Shown here piece after piece: positions 1 to 7,678 of a stretch of 34,039 bases of DNA (position 1 is its first letter; every line of letters begins with the position of its first letter). The DNA is from an uncultured Saprospiraceae bacterium (GTDB lineage: Bacteria; Bacteroidota; Bacteroidia; Chitinophagales; Saprospiraceae): assembly GCA_937930025.1 (NCBI GenBank), contig CALGJW010000391.1:1-34039 (forward strand), read 5' to 3'. The notes under the pieces were generated by a model. The model searched no databases, was not told the origin of the DNA, and saw nothing but the letters and a program-made list of their open reading frames with translations. Position numbers and translations under genes: made by a program.

Positions 1-653
1 GTTTTCCTTTTATGGTAGCTGAATTCATCAAAACTAATCCATCGTGTACGGGTCTTAGTGACGGTTCCATCACAGTGAATGCAACAGGCGGATCTGGAAA
101 TTATACTTATGATTTTGGGGTTGGACCAACAGGAACGCCAACTGCAAATTCATTAGCAGCGGGGGATTACAATGTTTCCGTAGAGGATGGTAGTACAACA
201 ATAACCGAGCTGGTAACTATCAACCCTTCCATTGCCACAGTATTTCTACCAGTGGATGCAGGAAACGGTTCGCTTCGTCATGCGGTTGAAAATGGATGCC
301 CTTCTGATACTATAACATTTGATGTTGGATTGATGGGAGATTCACTGCGACTTGAAAACGTATTAAATATTATGGGCACCAGGGTAATAAATGGCCTAGG
401 TATGTCAAATTTAATAATCAGTGGGGATCATATTACAAGTATATTTAACATTCCATCAAGTAGTAGTTTGAGCTTATTGAATTTAAGTTTAGTAAATGCA
501 GAGTCTCCTGCTGGCGGAGGAGCGATCAACAATGGTGGTATGTTGTATTTAGAAAATGTATTGTTCGAAAATAATCGAGAGAATGGAGTACCATTGGCTT
601 GGTCAGGTATTGGAGCAGTGATCATTAAACAATTGGTGGAGATTAGGAAGTAA
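1..653 (+). CDS. Surface/secreted protein with SprB-like repeat, 5' end missing
   Basis: The reading frame is open to the left edge of the window, so the first Met (base 12) is probably internal and the real start lies outside. The visible part begins with an SprB-type repeat (NPSCTGLSDGSITVNATGG, then a Y-x-Y-DFG core), a module found in Bacteroidota adhesins and gliding proteins exported by T9SS. It continues into a segment with the SLRHAVENGCPSDTITFD pattern and an INNGGMLYLENVLFENN stretch, typical of parallel beta-helix proteins (polymorphic outer membrane protein-like repeats). The protein ends in VEIRK without a recognisable sorting domain of about 80 residues; some proteins of this kind end with a short strand like this, so the end may be natural. 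Likely cell-surface or extracellular. The exact function cannot be told. Confidence 0.7.
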   Translation, partial: FPFMVAEFIKTNPSCTGLSDGSITVNATGGSGNYTYDFGVGPTGTPTANSLAAGDYNVSVEDGSTTITELVTINPSIATVFLPVDAGNGSLRHAVENGCPSDTITFDVGLMGDSLRLENVLNIMGTRVINGLGMSNLIISGDHITSIFNIPSSSSLSLLNLSLVNAESPAGGGAINNGGMLYLENVLFENNRENGVPLAWSGIGAVIIKQLVEIRK

Positions 654-1046
654 GAAAGCATAAATATCATGGTTCCACTTCACCTCTTAAACGCATTATG
701 TCCGTTTGATCTAAAAAGGATGAATTCTTTGGTGGCCCGTTTTATTTTGGGTTAACTGTTTGCCTGAATTCCGAAAACAAAAATTAAGAATATTCTAATG
801 GGGAAGAGAATGCTGTTTCAGCATTCTCTTTTTTTGTGCATTTATTAATCGTATTCATTGAATGAATTCATTGATTTTCCCTTCAATTCTCAATTTCTGA
901 GAAACTAATTTTCAATAGTCTCACTATTCGAGACGACCCAATTCTATTTTTCTAAGATATTGGACCTAATTAAATTAATATTTCGCTGCGTATGATTAAA
1001 GGCCTCACTAAAAGATTGAATTTTCTTTTTCACAAAATGAAAAATT
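654..1046. other. Non-coding spacer between the surface protein and the KAS III-like gene
   Basis: This spacer of about 390 bases is AT-rich. It contains the intrinsic terminator at 805-835, and no convincing ORF on either strand. I saw no clear TTTG/TAnnTTTG promoter before the next gene. Confidence 0.5.
805..835 (+). terminator. Intrinsic terminator after the surface protein gene
   Basis: A 10-bp perfect stem (AGAGAATGCT at 805-814 paired with AGCATTCTCT at 820-829) with a 5-nt loop is followed by a run of seven T. It lies about 150 bases after the stop of the upstream plus-strand gene. Confidence 0.8.
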
Positions 1047-2042
1047 ATGAAAGCATTAAGGCCAGTCAAAATTATTGCCTCTGGGAAATACCTTCCTCAG
1101 AAAGTAGACTCTGCTCAAATCGAAGCCAAATTTCAGATGCCACTCGGTTGGTCAGAAAAATATTCAGGTGTAAAAAGTAGACATCATGTAACTTTTGAAT
1201 CCAATGGGTTTATGGGTGCGCGTGCACTAGAAGAAGCGATGGCAAAGGCAAATATCGAACCCAAAGACTTGGATTTGATCATTTCAGCCGGTGCTACTTT
1301 TGACTATCCCCTACCCAATCAATCCTGCATAATCAAACATGAATTAATAGACGGAATGAAATCAAGCGTAGGAACATTGGACATCGATACAACTTGTCTA
1401 AGTTTTGTCACCGCCTTGGAAATCGCATCAAAATTATTAGACGGAGATCAATATAAAAGAATAGCAATAGTAAGTTCAGAAATTGCTTCCAATGGGTTGA
1501 ATCCAAATAATAGGGAAACATTGACACTCTTTGGAGATGGTGCGGCTGCGTTTATTGTAGAGTATGACGAAAGTGGAATTTCCCAATTTATTAAGGGTGG
1601 CATGAAAACCTATGCGGAAGGAGCCTACCACACAATTATCAGAGGAGGAGGCAACAAACATTATTTCAAAGACAATCCTTACGATCCGGAGTTACATTCT
1701 TTCCAGATGAATGGAATGAAACTCTTACGTTTAGCTAAAGAAAAAGGACCCGAATTCATTCAATGGTTATTGGATGACCTGGGTTTCGGTCCAGAAAAAA
1801 TAAAGATTGTTATTCCACATCAAGCTTCGAAGGTTGGCTTAACTCTTTTCAACAATTGCTTGCCGTTCCGTCCAGAACAAATCAAAGGAAATCTTGCAAC
1901 CCATGGCAATTGTATAGCTGCGTCTATTCCTTTGGTCCTTCATGAAAACATAGAAAATGGGACCTTGAAAAGAGGAGACAATTGTATGCTCATTGGAACT
2001 TCCGCTGGCTTTTCTATCGGCGGAGTAATATTTAAATATTAG
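1047..2042 (+). CDS. 3-oxoacyl-ACP synthase III-like (thiolase superfamily) enzyme
   Basis: 331 residues, the usual length for the FabH/KAS III family. These enzymes join an acyl-CoA starter to malonyl-ACP or a similar acceptor by decarboxylative Claisen condensation. The catalytic triad is visible: Cys117 in DIDTTCLSF, His258 in IPHQAS and Asn288 in THGNCIAAS. The late LFGDGAAAFIVE and TSAGFSIGGV blocks are also family-typical. The Cys context (TTCLSF) differs from the ACSGF of housekeeping FabH, so this is more likely a specialised paralogue for a secondary lipid than the fatty acid initiation enzyme. It is followed 60 bases later by a membrane hydroxylase related to alkylglycerol monooxygenase, which suggests a two-gene lipid-modifying unit. 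The ATG at 1047 is used; another ATG at 1037 is out of frame. Exact substrate unknown. Confidence 0.85.
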   Translation: MKALRPVKIIASGKYLPQKVDSAQIEAKFQMPLGWSEKYSGVKSRHHVTFESNGFMGARALEEAMAKANIEPKDLDLIISAGATFDYPLPNQSCIIKHELIDGMKSSVGTLDIDTTCLSFVTALEIASKLLDGDQYKRIAIVSSEIASNGLNPNNRETLTLFGDGAAAFIVEYDESGISQFIKGGMKTYAEGAYHTIIRGGGNKHYFKDNPYDPELHSFQMNGMKLLRLAKEKGPEFIQWLLDDLGFGPEKIKIVIPHQASKVGLTLFNNCLPFRPEQIKGNLATHGNCIAASIPLVLHENIENGTLKRGDNCMLIGTSAGFSIGGVIFKY

Positions 2043-2102
2043 CGCAAAATTCTAATACCAAATCAAGCTAATATTTTCTTAAACATTTTAAAACGAACAA
2101 CA

Positions 2103-3239
2103 ATGGAAACTATAAATCTAGTTTGGGGAAATGCACTACTACTGCTATGTGTCATAATCGAAATATTGATCATCAAATTTATCCTCAAGGAAAAACTTCC
2201 TTGGAAAGAAATCATACTCAATTTCAATTCAGGGCACATCTTACTTTGGGTATTCCGAGGCATGGAGGTAGCCGCTTATTTTTACACGGTAAAATTTTTA
2301 AGCCTAGGCATTGTCGATGGAATACCGATCTGGTCGCAATGGGTAATAGCCTTCGTACTATGGGATTTTTGTTTTTACTGGCTACACAGAACACATCACT
2401 ACTTCAGTGTCCTTTGGGGTGTGCATGTCGTTCATCACGAAGGGGAGCACTTTAGCCTGTCGCTTGGAATTCGAAACTCCTGGTATTCTTCCTTGACTTC
2501 TTATCCATTCTTTATCATCATGGCGGTCATTGGAATTCCAGTGGAGATGTTTATTCTGGTTTCTTCCACACACTATTTTATTCAATTTTACAATCATAAT
2601 CATTTGGTGAAAAAAAGTGGCTGGCTCGAGTACATTATGGTTACTCCCTCACATCATAGAGTTCACCATGGAAGCAACGACCCCTATATTGATAAAAACT
2701 TCGGAGGAACATTTGTTTTTTGGGATAAATTTTTTGGTACATTTCAAAGAGAGATAGCTGACAATCCAGTCGAATTCGGCGTGCATGAACCCATTCACTC
2801 CAACAATCCAATTCTTATCAACAACATTCCAATATTAGAATTGATAGGTTTTGAAAATTTGAAAAAGAAAATGAACAAGGTTTCTTTTAGTCTTCCGAAT
2901 TTACTGTTGGTTTCAGGTGCATTGCTCTTATTCGTTTTACTCTTGTTCTACATTTATTATGAAAATAGCCTAGCCTTTGAGCCTAAAATTGTATTATTTG
3001 CCTTGGTCTTTCTCGGCACTATTGGCAATGGAATTCTTTCCGATGGAAAGTGGATTGGAGCTTTTCTATGGGGAGGAGCGACAATCGGTTTGTCCTTTAT
3101 TATGTTGATAAATTATCCTGAGCTATTGGTTGGATTTAAGCTTTGTTTACTGCTTGCAATGATCCACGGAATTGCCACATTATTTTGGTTGACAAAAGAT
3201 AAGGTTCTTACTGAATCAGCTCAGGTTAAAAATATTTAA
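2103..3239 (+). CDS. Fatty acid hydroxylase/sterol desaturase family membrane protein, alkylglycerol monooxygenase-like
   Basis: 378 residues. It has the histidine clusters of the membrane di-iron hydroxylases: H95-R-T-H98-H99, H108-V-V-H111-H112, N164-H165-N166-H167 and H184-H185-R-V-H188-H189. The segment around 181-210 (TPSHHRVHHG, then IDKNFGG and a WDKFFGTF block) closely resembles alkylglycerol monooxygenase (AGMO), which cleaves ether lipids using a pterin cofactor. Hydrophobic helices occupy about 10-28, 45-68, 78-95 and 133-155, with three or four more after residue 265. The C-terminal hydrophobic block is longer than in simple sterol desaturases and fits the AGMO-type architecture. 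Inner membrane location is inferred. It sits 60 bases downstream of a KAS III-like gene, so both may act on the same unusual lipid. Substrate specificity is not shown by the sequence; carotenoid or sterol-type hydroxylation remains possible. Confidence 0.85.
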   Translation: METINLVWGNALLLLCVIIEILIIKFILKEKLPWKEIILNFNSGHILLWVFRGMEVAAYFYTVKFLSLGIVDGIPIWSQWVIAFVLWDFCFYWLHRTHHYFSVLWGVHVVHHEGEHFSLSLGIRNSWYSSLTSYPFFIIMAVIGIPVEMFILVSSTHYFIQFYNHNHLVKKSGWLEYIMVTPSHHRVHHGSNDPYIDKNFGGTFVFWDKFFGTFQREIADNPVEFGVHEPIHSNNPILINNIPILELIGFENLKKKMNKVSFSLPNLLLVSGALLLFVLLLFYIYYENSLAFEPKIVLFALVFLGTIGNGILSDGKWIGAFLWGGATIGLSFIMLINYPELLVGFKLCLLLAMIHGIATLFWLTKDKVLTESAQVKNI

Positions 3240-3266
3240 AAATTTATTAGTTAATATTGATTTTAC

Positions 3267-3300
3267 ACCCTCGGCTACTTAGTTGGTCGGGGGTATTTTA
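3267..3300. terminator. Possible bidirectional terminator between convergent genes
   Basis: A short GC-rich stem (ACCCTCG at 3267-3273 with CGGGGGT at 3288-3294, one G-T wobble) lies in the 61-base gap between convergent stops, with TTTT before it and ATTTTA after it. The loop is long (14 nt), so the call is modest. Confidence 0.45.
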
Positions 3301-3900
3301 TCAATCCCTACCTAACAACTCCTGCCAATCTTTTTCATTGTCCACGTCAAATAAAACGTGGTCGCAATCCATTTCCACTTTTAAAATTTCTGAGGAATGC
3401 GTTTGCACGATTTTACGGCAGCCTTCCATTTCTTCATGCGCTAGGATCGCATCTTTATAATAAGAAGAGAGAATTATTGGATTGCCTTTTTGATTTTGAA
3501 AAAATGGCAGTGCCATCGTTTTTGGATTCGTCTTGATCGAATGATTAAAATGGGAGAGAATATGATTGTATTCTTCAGTAGTAGTCAAAGGCATGTCTGC
3601 TTGACAAATCATGTATCCTGTTGCAAGGCTACTACTTGCTCGAACGCCTGCCTGAATCGAAGTCGTCATTCCTTTATCGGCAATAGGATTCAGTGCTAAC
3701 TTTATTCGATCAGAAAATATCCCACCAAGGAGGTGCTCGGAATTATCTTTTCGAACAATGATCAATTCATCAATGTCAGCTGCCCAAAGTTGCTGCATTA
3801 CATGATTGACCAGCCAATGCCCTTTGTATTTTAGGAATAGTTTATCCTGCGCTCCCATTCGAGTAGAGCTACCCGCTGCTAAAAGAATCGCAGACACCAT
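3301..3900 (-). CDS. mocA: Molybdenum cofactor cytidylyltransferase-like NTP transferase (MocA family)
   Basis: 199 residues with the MobA-like nucleotidyltransferase fold: LAAGSSTRMG near the N-terminus (nucleotide-binding loop), a downstream lysine in KLFLKY, the QADMPLT metal-binding motif near residue 101, and the GNP and DVDNEKDW blocks near the end. MocA transfers CMP from CTP to molybdopterin-Mo to make the cytosine dinucleotide cofactor used by xanthine-oxidase-type enzymes. The gene begins 2 bases after the stop of the mobA-like gene, so they are surely co-transcribed with moaC. Having both MobA-like and MocA-like genes suggests that the cell makes two dinucleotide forms of the cofactor; this is inference. 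The alternative is a MobA-type GMP transferase, but LAAGSSTRMG is MocA-like, whereas MobA has LAGGxSxRMG. Confidence 0.8.
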   Translation of the reverse strand: MVSAILLAAGSSTRMGAQDKLFLKYKGHWLVNHVMQQLWAADIDELIIVRKDNSEHLLGGIFSDRIKLALNPIADKGMTTSIQAGVRASSSLATGYMICQADMPLTTTEEYNHILSHFNHSIKTNPKTMALPFFQNQKGNPIILSSYYKDAILAHEEMEGCRKIVQTHSSEILKVEMDCDHVLFDVDNEKDWQELLGRD

Positions 3901-3902
3901 GA

Positions 3903-5024
3903 TTAGGACAATTTCTTCAACACCCCTTTATACTCTTCCGGTGTATTGACATTCAACATAAAATCATTTTCGTCCATGTGAATTTCTTTTACGTTAGAAT
4001 TGATCAATACTTTTCGTGGGCAAGAATAGCCTTGTGCTAAAAATTGCAAAAGGACTGGATATGCCCTTGGCTCCCAAATAGTAATCAAAGGCTCAGGAAA
4101 GGCCGTCTCGGGATTGTGAAAGCAAGTTGCTGCTAGACGTGGGTCTCTTTCCGCAACTAATTTTTGTAAATGGACCTCATCCAATAAAGGCTGATCGCAG
4201 GCCACTACTAACCAAGCCGCATTAGGATCTTTTTTCATGGCGGATAAAATTCCACCGAATGGTCCCAAGCCTACAAAGCTATCTTCTAATTCTGGGAAGT
4301 TGCTATCCTCCATTTTACTTGCAGTGGAGATAAACGTTTCTTCGCAAAATTTTCTGAGCAAATTGGCCATATACTCTCGCTGTGGTTGGCCATGATAATC
4401 GATTGCCCCTTTATCTTTGCCCATTCTCTGACTCTTCCCTCCAGCCAGCACCAATCCTTTTAATGGCGGACGTTCTATTTTTTCTTGAATCAGGTTTATC
4501 AAGTTTTCCTCTTCAGAAATTTGAAACACAGGAATGGATTCCCAATTGGGTAATTTTTCTTTCAGAAAGTCATAGATCTCTTCGTCATCCTGCACGAAGG
4601 CAATCACATTAGTTAATCGATCTAATTTTTTTTCTAAGGAAACTTTCTTTTTCGAATTCAAAAAGACGATTTGCTGATCTGACTCAAAATGGTTGCCATT
4701 AACCAACACTAAATGGCATTCATTGAACCAGGTCCTATGTTGATAAGTATCTTTTTCGGTGTGAAAATTTAATTGATGGAAATCGATTTTATCCACATAA
4801 TGAGAAAACATCCCAGGCATTTCTTCCTGCTTGGCTTGATGTTCTGCATCAACAAAACCTATGTTATAAGTTGACTTTAGTGATTGATTAATAAATCTCG
4901 CCAAGGTCAATATTTTCCCACAAGGCGCTCCTAAAAGTCCAAATTCATTTCTATGAAAACGACCGCCTAACGGCTTACTAATGTCCGCATGTTTTTTATG
5001 CGCTTTGGTAATCACTTTTCCCAC
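3903..5024 (-). CDS. mobA: Molybdenum cofactor guanylyltransferase with N-terminal degenerate MobB-like domain
   Basis: 373 residues, about twice the length of simple MobA. The C-terminal half (about 189-373) is MobA: LAGGKSQRMGKDKGAIDY at 193-210, GPFGGILSA at 254-262, and ACDQPLL at 275-281. The N-terminal half (about 26-180) resembles a MobB-type P-loop NTPase in layout, with GLLGAPCGK at 29-37 where a Walker A would be and FVDAEHQ after the second strand. The loop lacks the GKT/GKS of an active P-loop, so nucleotide hydrolysis there is doubtful. MobA attaches GMP to molybdopterin for DMSO-reductase-type enzymes. The only start near the conserved N-terminus is GTG (5022-5024), giving a 29-base overlap with the end of moaC, so translational coupling is likely. 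Middle gene of moaC-mobA-mocA. Confidence 0.82.
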   Translation of the reverse strand: MGKVITKAHKKHADISKPLGGRFHRNEFGLLGAPCGKILTLARFINQSLKSTYNIGFVDAEHQAKQEEMPGMFSHYVDKIDFHQLNFHTEKDTYQHRTWFNECHLVLVNGNHFESDQQIVFLNSKKKVSLEKKLDRLTNVIAFVQDDEEIYDFLKEKLPNWESIPVFQISEEENLINLIQEKIERPPLKGLVLAGGKSQRMGKDKGAIDYHGQPQREYMANLLRKFCEETFISTASKMEDSNFPELEDSFVGLGPFGGILSAMKKDPNAAWLVVACDQPLLDEVHLQKLVAERDPRLAATCFHNPETAFPEPLITIWEPRAYPVLLQFLAQGYSCPRKVLINSNVKEIHMDENDFMLNVNTPEEYKGVLKKLS

Positions 5025-5475
5025 CTGTCTTTTTTATCAGTTTAGTTTCTTTAATAACAATGTCATGCGAAAACGCTTTGCACATATCATAAATTGTCAA
5101 TGCAGCAACGCTAGCTCCAGTGAGCGCTTCCATCTCCACGCCTGTCTTCGAAGTAATTTTAGCAATACAATCAATTTGTACTTCGCGATTTTCGTTTAAT
5201 ACAATATCCACTTTACAACTATCCAACCCAAGTGGATGACAAAGTGGAATCAAATCACTGGTCTTTTTTGCGGCCATTACCCCAGCCAAAATAGCTGTTT
5301 GAAAAACCGGCCCTTTTTTCGTTTGAATATCTTTTCCTTCAAAAAATGTCAGCACTTCTTCGCTCACAACAACAATGGAACGAGCATGTGCAGTTCTTGC
5401 AGTTACCTTTTTATCGCTTACATCCACCATGGAAGGGTTGTCAGAAGCGTCCAAATGTGTAAATTTATTTGCCAT
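4996..5475 (-). CDS. moaC: Cyclic pyranopterin monophosphate synthase accessory protein MoaC
   Basis: 159 residues, the normal MoaC length. The family signature is complete: MVDVSDKKVTARTAHA near the start, KGPVFQTAILAGVMAAKKT, LIPLCHPLGLDSC, and KTGVEMEALTGASVAALTIYDMCKA, including the catalytic lysine near the C-terminus. MoaC acts with MoaA to convert GTP (through the cyclohydrodihydropterin intermediate) to cyclic pyranopterin monophosphate, the first step of molybdenum cofactor synthesis, in the cytoplasm. It is the first gene of the minus-strand operon moaC-mobA-mocA and is divergent from moeB across a 74-base gap. moaA, moaD, moaE and moeA are not in the window, so they must lie elsewhere in the genome if the pathway is complete. 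Confidence 0.95.
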   Translation of the reverse strand: MANKFTHLDASDNPSMVDVSDKKVTARTAHARSIVVVSEEVLTFFEGKDIQTKKGPVFQTAILAGVMAAKKTSDLIPLCHPLGLDSCKVDIVLNENREVQIDCIAKITSKTGVEMEALTGASVAALTIYDMCKAFSHDIVIKETKLIKKTGGKSDYQSA

Positions 5476-5507
5476 TATATTGAATTGACCATAAAGATAA
5501 GGGTCTT

Positions 5508-5535
5508 TTTGATTGTTGTGTAGTTTATACCTTTA
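5508..5535 (+). promoter_or_regulatory. Probable moeB promoter (Bacteroidota type)
   Basis: TTTG at 5508-5511 and TACCTTTA at 5528-5535, spaced 16 bases apart, resemble the Bacteroidota -33/-7 pattern TTTG and TAnnTTTG with one mismatch in the last base. The start codon follows 14 bases later, so the leader would be very short. Confidence 0.4.
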
Positions 5536-5549
5536 GGGATAGAATAATA

Positions 5550-6677
5550 ATGAAAGAACAAAAGCTCAGTAAATCCGAATACGCCAGATATCATCGGCAC
5601 CTAATTATGCCCGAATTTAATTTGGAGGCACAACTTGCGCTTAAGAACGCCAAGGTGTTGGTCGTCGGCGCGGGCGGTCTAGGTGCGCCGGTACTTCAAT
5701 ACTTGGCTGCCGCCGGAGTTGGAACTATTGGCATTGCGGATTATGATACGATTGAGCTTTCGAATCTTCAACGGCAAATTTTGTTTGCGACAGTAGATGT
5801 AGGAAAGTATAAGGCGGAAGTTGCCAAGGATCGCATCTTAGCCATGAATCCGAATATTGAAGTTCGCGTTATTCTAGAAAAAGTCACTGCTGAAAATGCG
5901 CTGGAAATTTTAGTCCCTTATGATGTCATTCTGGATGGTTCCGATAATTTTCCTACTCGGTATTTAATCAATGATGCTTGTTACTTATTAAAAAAGATAA
6001 ATGTCTTTGGATCGATCTTTCGCTTTGAAGGCCAGTTGGCGGTTTTTAATTATGAGGAAAAAAGTGGCTTGCGTTCCGCTAACTATAGGGATATTTTTCC
6101 GGAGCCACCCGCTCCGGGCATGGTGCCAAATTGTGCAGAGGCTGGCGTGTTAGGTGTACTTCCGGGCATCATCGGAGCGATGCAAGCTAATGAGGCGATT
6201 AAAGTCATCACTGGGATTGGTGAACCCTTGGTTAATAAGTTATTAGTAATGGATAGTTTGTCAAATACCCAGCATGTATTGAAGATCAGTAAGCAAAAGG
6301 ACAATCCGCTTTCTGGAGAAAACCCAACGCTTACATCGCTGATCGATTACGAAGAATTCTGCGGTATTACTTCCAATGATGATTTAGTTAATATTAATGA
6401 AATCACTCCCGGAGAATTTATTGCCTTAAAAAATAGCAAAGAAGAATTTCAACTTATTGATGTTCGTGAAAAAAGTGAATATGAAATTTCAAACCTCAAC
6501 GGACTTTTGATTCCTTTGAGTGAGTTAGAAAATCATGTGGATAAAATCAATCGACAAGGGATGGTGATTATTCATTGTCAATCGGGGAAGCGAAGTGCGG
6601 CTGCGATTGAGCGATTACAGCGGGAGTTTGGGTTTTCGAATTTGGTTAATTTGGAGGGGGGAATTTTTGCCAATTAG
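5550..6677 (+). CDS. moeB: MoeB/ThiF-type sulfur-carrier adenylyltransferase with C-terminal rhodanese domain
   Basis: 375 residues: an E1-like adenylyltransferase (about 8-250) followed by a rhodanese domain (about 283-375), the layout of MOCS3. It shows the ATP-binding GAGGLG at 40-45, the D64-Y-D66 acidic pair with SNLQRQ at 71-76, and Cys195 in PNCAEAG. The rhodanese active-site loop is CQSGKRS with Cys343. The expected role is to adenylate the C-terminal glycine of MoaD or ThiS and help load sulfur on it. It is divergent from the moaC operon, which supports a molybdopterin role; a ThiF/HesA-like role is the alternative. Oddities: the CxxC pairs that bind the structural zinc in E. coli MoeB are absent (SANYRDIFP replaces the first; no cysteines occur near 245-256), and the rhodanese ends at GGIFAN, about ten residues earlier than usual. 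Confidence 0.87.
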   Translation: MKEQKLSKSEYARYHRHLIMPEFNLEAQLALKNAKVLVVGAGGLGAPVLQYLAAAGVGTIGIADYDTIELSNLQRQILFATVDVGKYKAEVAKDRILAMNPNIEVRVILEKVTAENALEILVPYDVILDGSDNFPTRYLINDACYLLKKINVFGSIFRFEGQLAVFNYEEKSGLRSANYRDIFPEPPAPGMVPNCAEAGVLGVLPGIIGAMQANEAIKVITGIGEPLVNKLLVMDSLSNTQHVLKISKQKDNPLSGENPTLTSLIDYEEFCGITSNDDLVNINEITPGEFIALKNSKEEFQLIDVREKSEYEISNLNGLLIPLSELENHVDKINRQGMVIIHCQSGKRSAAAIERLQREFGFSNLVNLEGGIFAN

Positions 6678-6689
6678 TTCAAGCCACCA

Positions 6690-6807
6690 AAGGTCGCTAG
6701 GTTGTCCGCGGCGCAAGGCGAAATATCGTACATTTAATAAGTTCAATTGTTTAATGACCCAATTCGCAATGCGGCAATTGCCTACGACTCAAAGTCGAAT
6801 TTCGTAA
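6690..6807. repeat. Repeat-like spacer with GGCAATTGCC palindrome
   Basis: The 254-base gap after moeB contains no gene. It holds a segment rich in short CG-containing words (GCGGCGCAAGGCG, TTCGCAATGCGGCAATTGCC) that resembles spacers at 8560-8600, 12850-12910 and 33165-33220. The palindrome GGCAATTGCC (6773-6782) recurs exactly at 33181-33190. This looks like a degraded dispersed repeat. Confidence 0.45.
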
Positions 6808-6931
6808 ATGAGTAGCTAATATAACACCAACAACCAGGTCCTAATATAAGACAATGAAATACAATTAATTTGTTATATTAGCATAGCAATAGAAAAATTA
6901 ATTTGGGCTCGCTAAGTGATTTAACCTCTAC

Positions 6932-7678
6932 ATGAAAATTTATTATAAAATTCTATCAATATTATTTTTGTTCCTGATAACAATTGTCAGCACGCATGCT
7001 CAAAGAAGTGTAAAAAAGCCTGCGAAAAAGGGCTTCAATTTGAGCATCCAAAGTGGGCGATTCTTCATTGATAAAAGTAAAACTGACCTAAGTGCTTATA
7101 ATTATAAAAATAAAAACATACGAGAATCCATTAAAACAGGATTGTTTATTCGAAAAGCCTTGAACAGAAGATTAAACGTAACACTCAATCCACAAATTGG
7201 CTTTAACTTTCACAGAACTCTGGATTATAAATATCTCTCTCCTTACTTTGGTTTTAATCGTCCTGATCCAAAAGAATATGTCCTTACCTATGATTATTAT
7301 GATGTCAATATTAAAAGTTTCGATTTCCTCTCTACAATTATTGTGGATTTCGAAATATTCAAATTCATTTATTTCGACATATTGATAGGCATTAAATACG
7401 ACCCATCCTTAACCTTTGAATTATCAAATAATACTGCATATATAATTTCCAAGGATAGAGATCAAGATAATAATGAAATCTACTATGCCAAAACTTCTCC
7501 CGAGAATTATTCTCTGTCTAGAGAAAGCTATAGTTTAAACCACGGAATCCAATTTACGGTAGGAGTCAAATTTGAAAAAATCCAAATTGACGTAGGCATG
7601 GGCGGAGGTTCAGGTATCAATAAAAGCGGTTTTGGTGTACTTTCGGTCTATTATAAATTAGATGGTCTGGAAATATAA
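6932..7678 (+). CDS. Exported beta-barrel-like outer membrane protein, uncharacterised
   Basis: 248 residues. A signal peptide is clear (residues 1-23: two lysine-flanked aromatic residues, a hydrophobic run ILFLFLITIVS, then THAQ as the cleavage site). The mature part alternates hydrophobic and polar residues with many Tyr and Phe, in strands such as the ones around NVTLNPQIGFNF, FDILIGIKY, IQFTVGVKF and FGVLSVYYKL. This fits the PorT-like or OmpW-like outer membrane beta-barrels common in Bacteroidota. Length (about 225 mature residues) would allow an eight-stranded barrel. The gene is single, with a 254-base upstream spacer. Its stop directly abuts the stop of the convergent membrane protein gene with no gap. 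No enzyme motif is visible; the function is unknown. Confidence 0.65.
   Translation: MKIYYKILSILFLFLITIVSTHAQRSVKKPAKKGFNLSIQSGRFFIDKSKTDLSAYNYKNKNIRESIKTGLFIRKALNRRLNVTLNPQIGFNFHRTLDYKYLSPYFGFNRPDPKEYVLTYDYYDVNIKSFDFLSTIIVDFEIFKFIYFDILIGIKYDPSLTFELSNNTAYIISKDRDQDNNEIYYAKTSPENYSLSRESYSLNHGIQFTVGVKFEKIQIDVGMGGGSGINKSGFGVLSVYYKLDGLEI

Noticed and set aside
560-653. Frameshift at the end of the SprB-repeat protein (bases near 631-645 could read INNGGD after two single-base removals)
   Set aside because: It needs two separate corrections, and the existing ending VEIRK is a plausible natural end.
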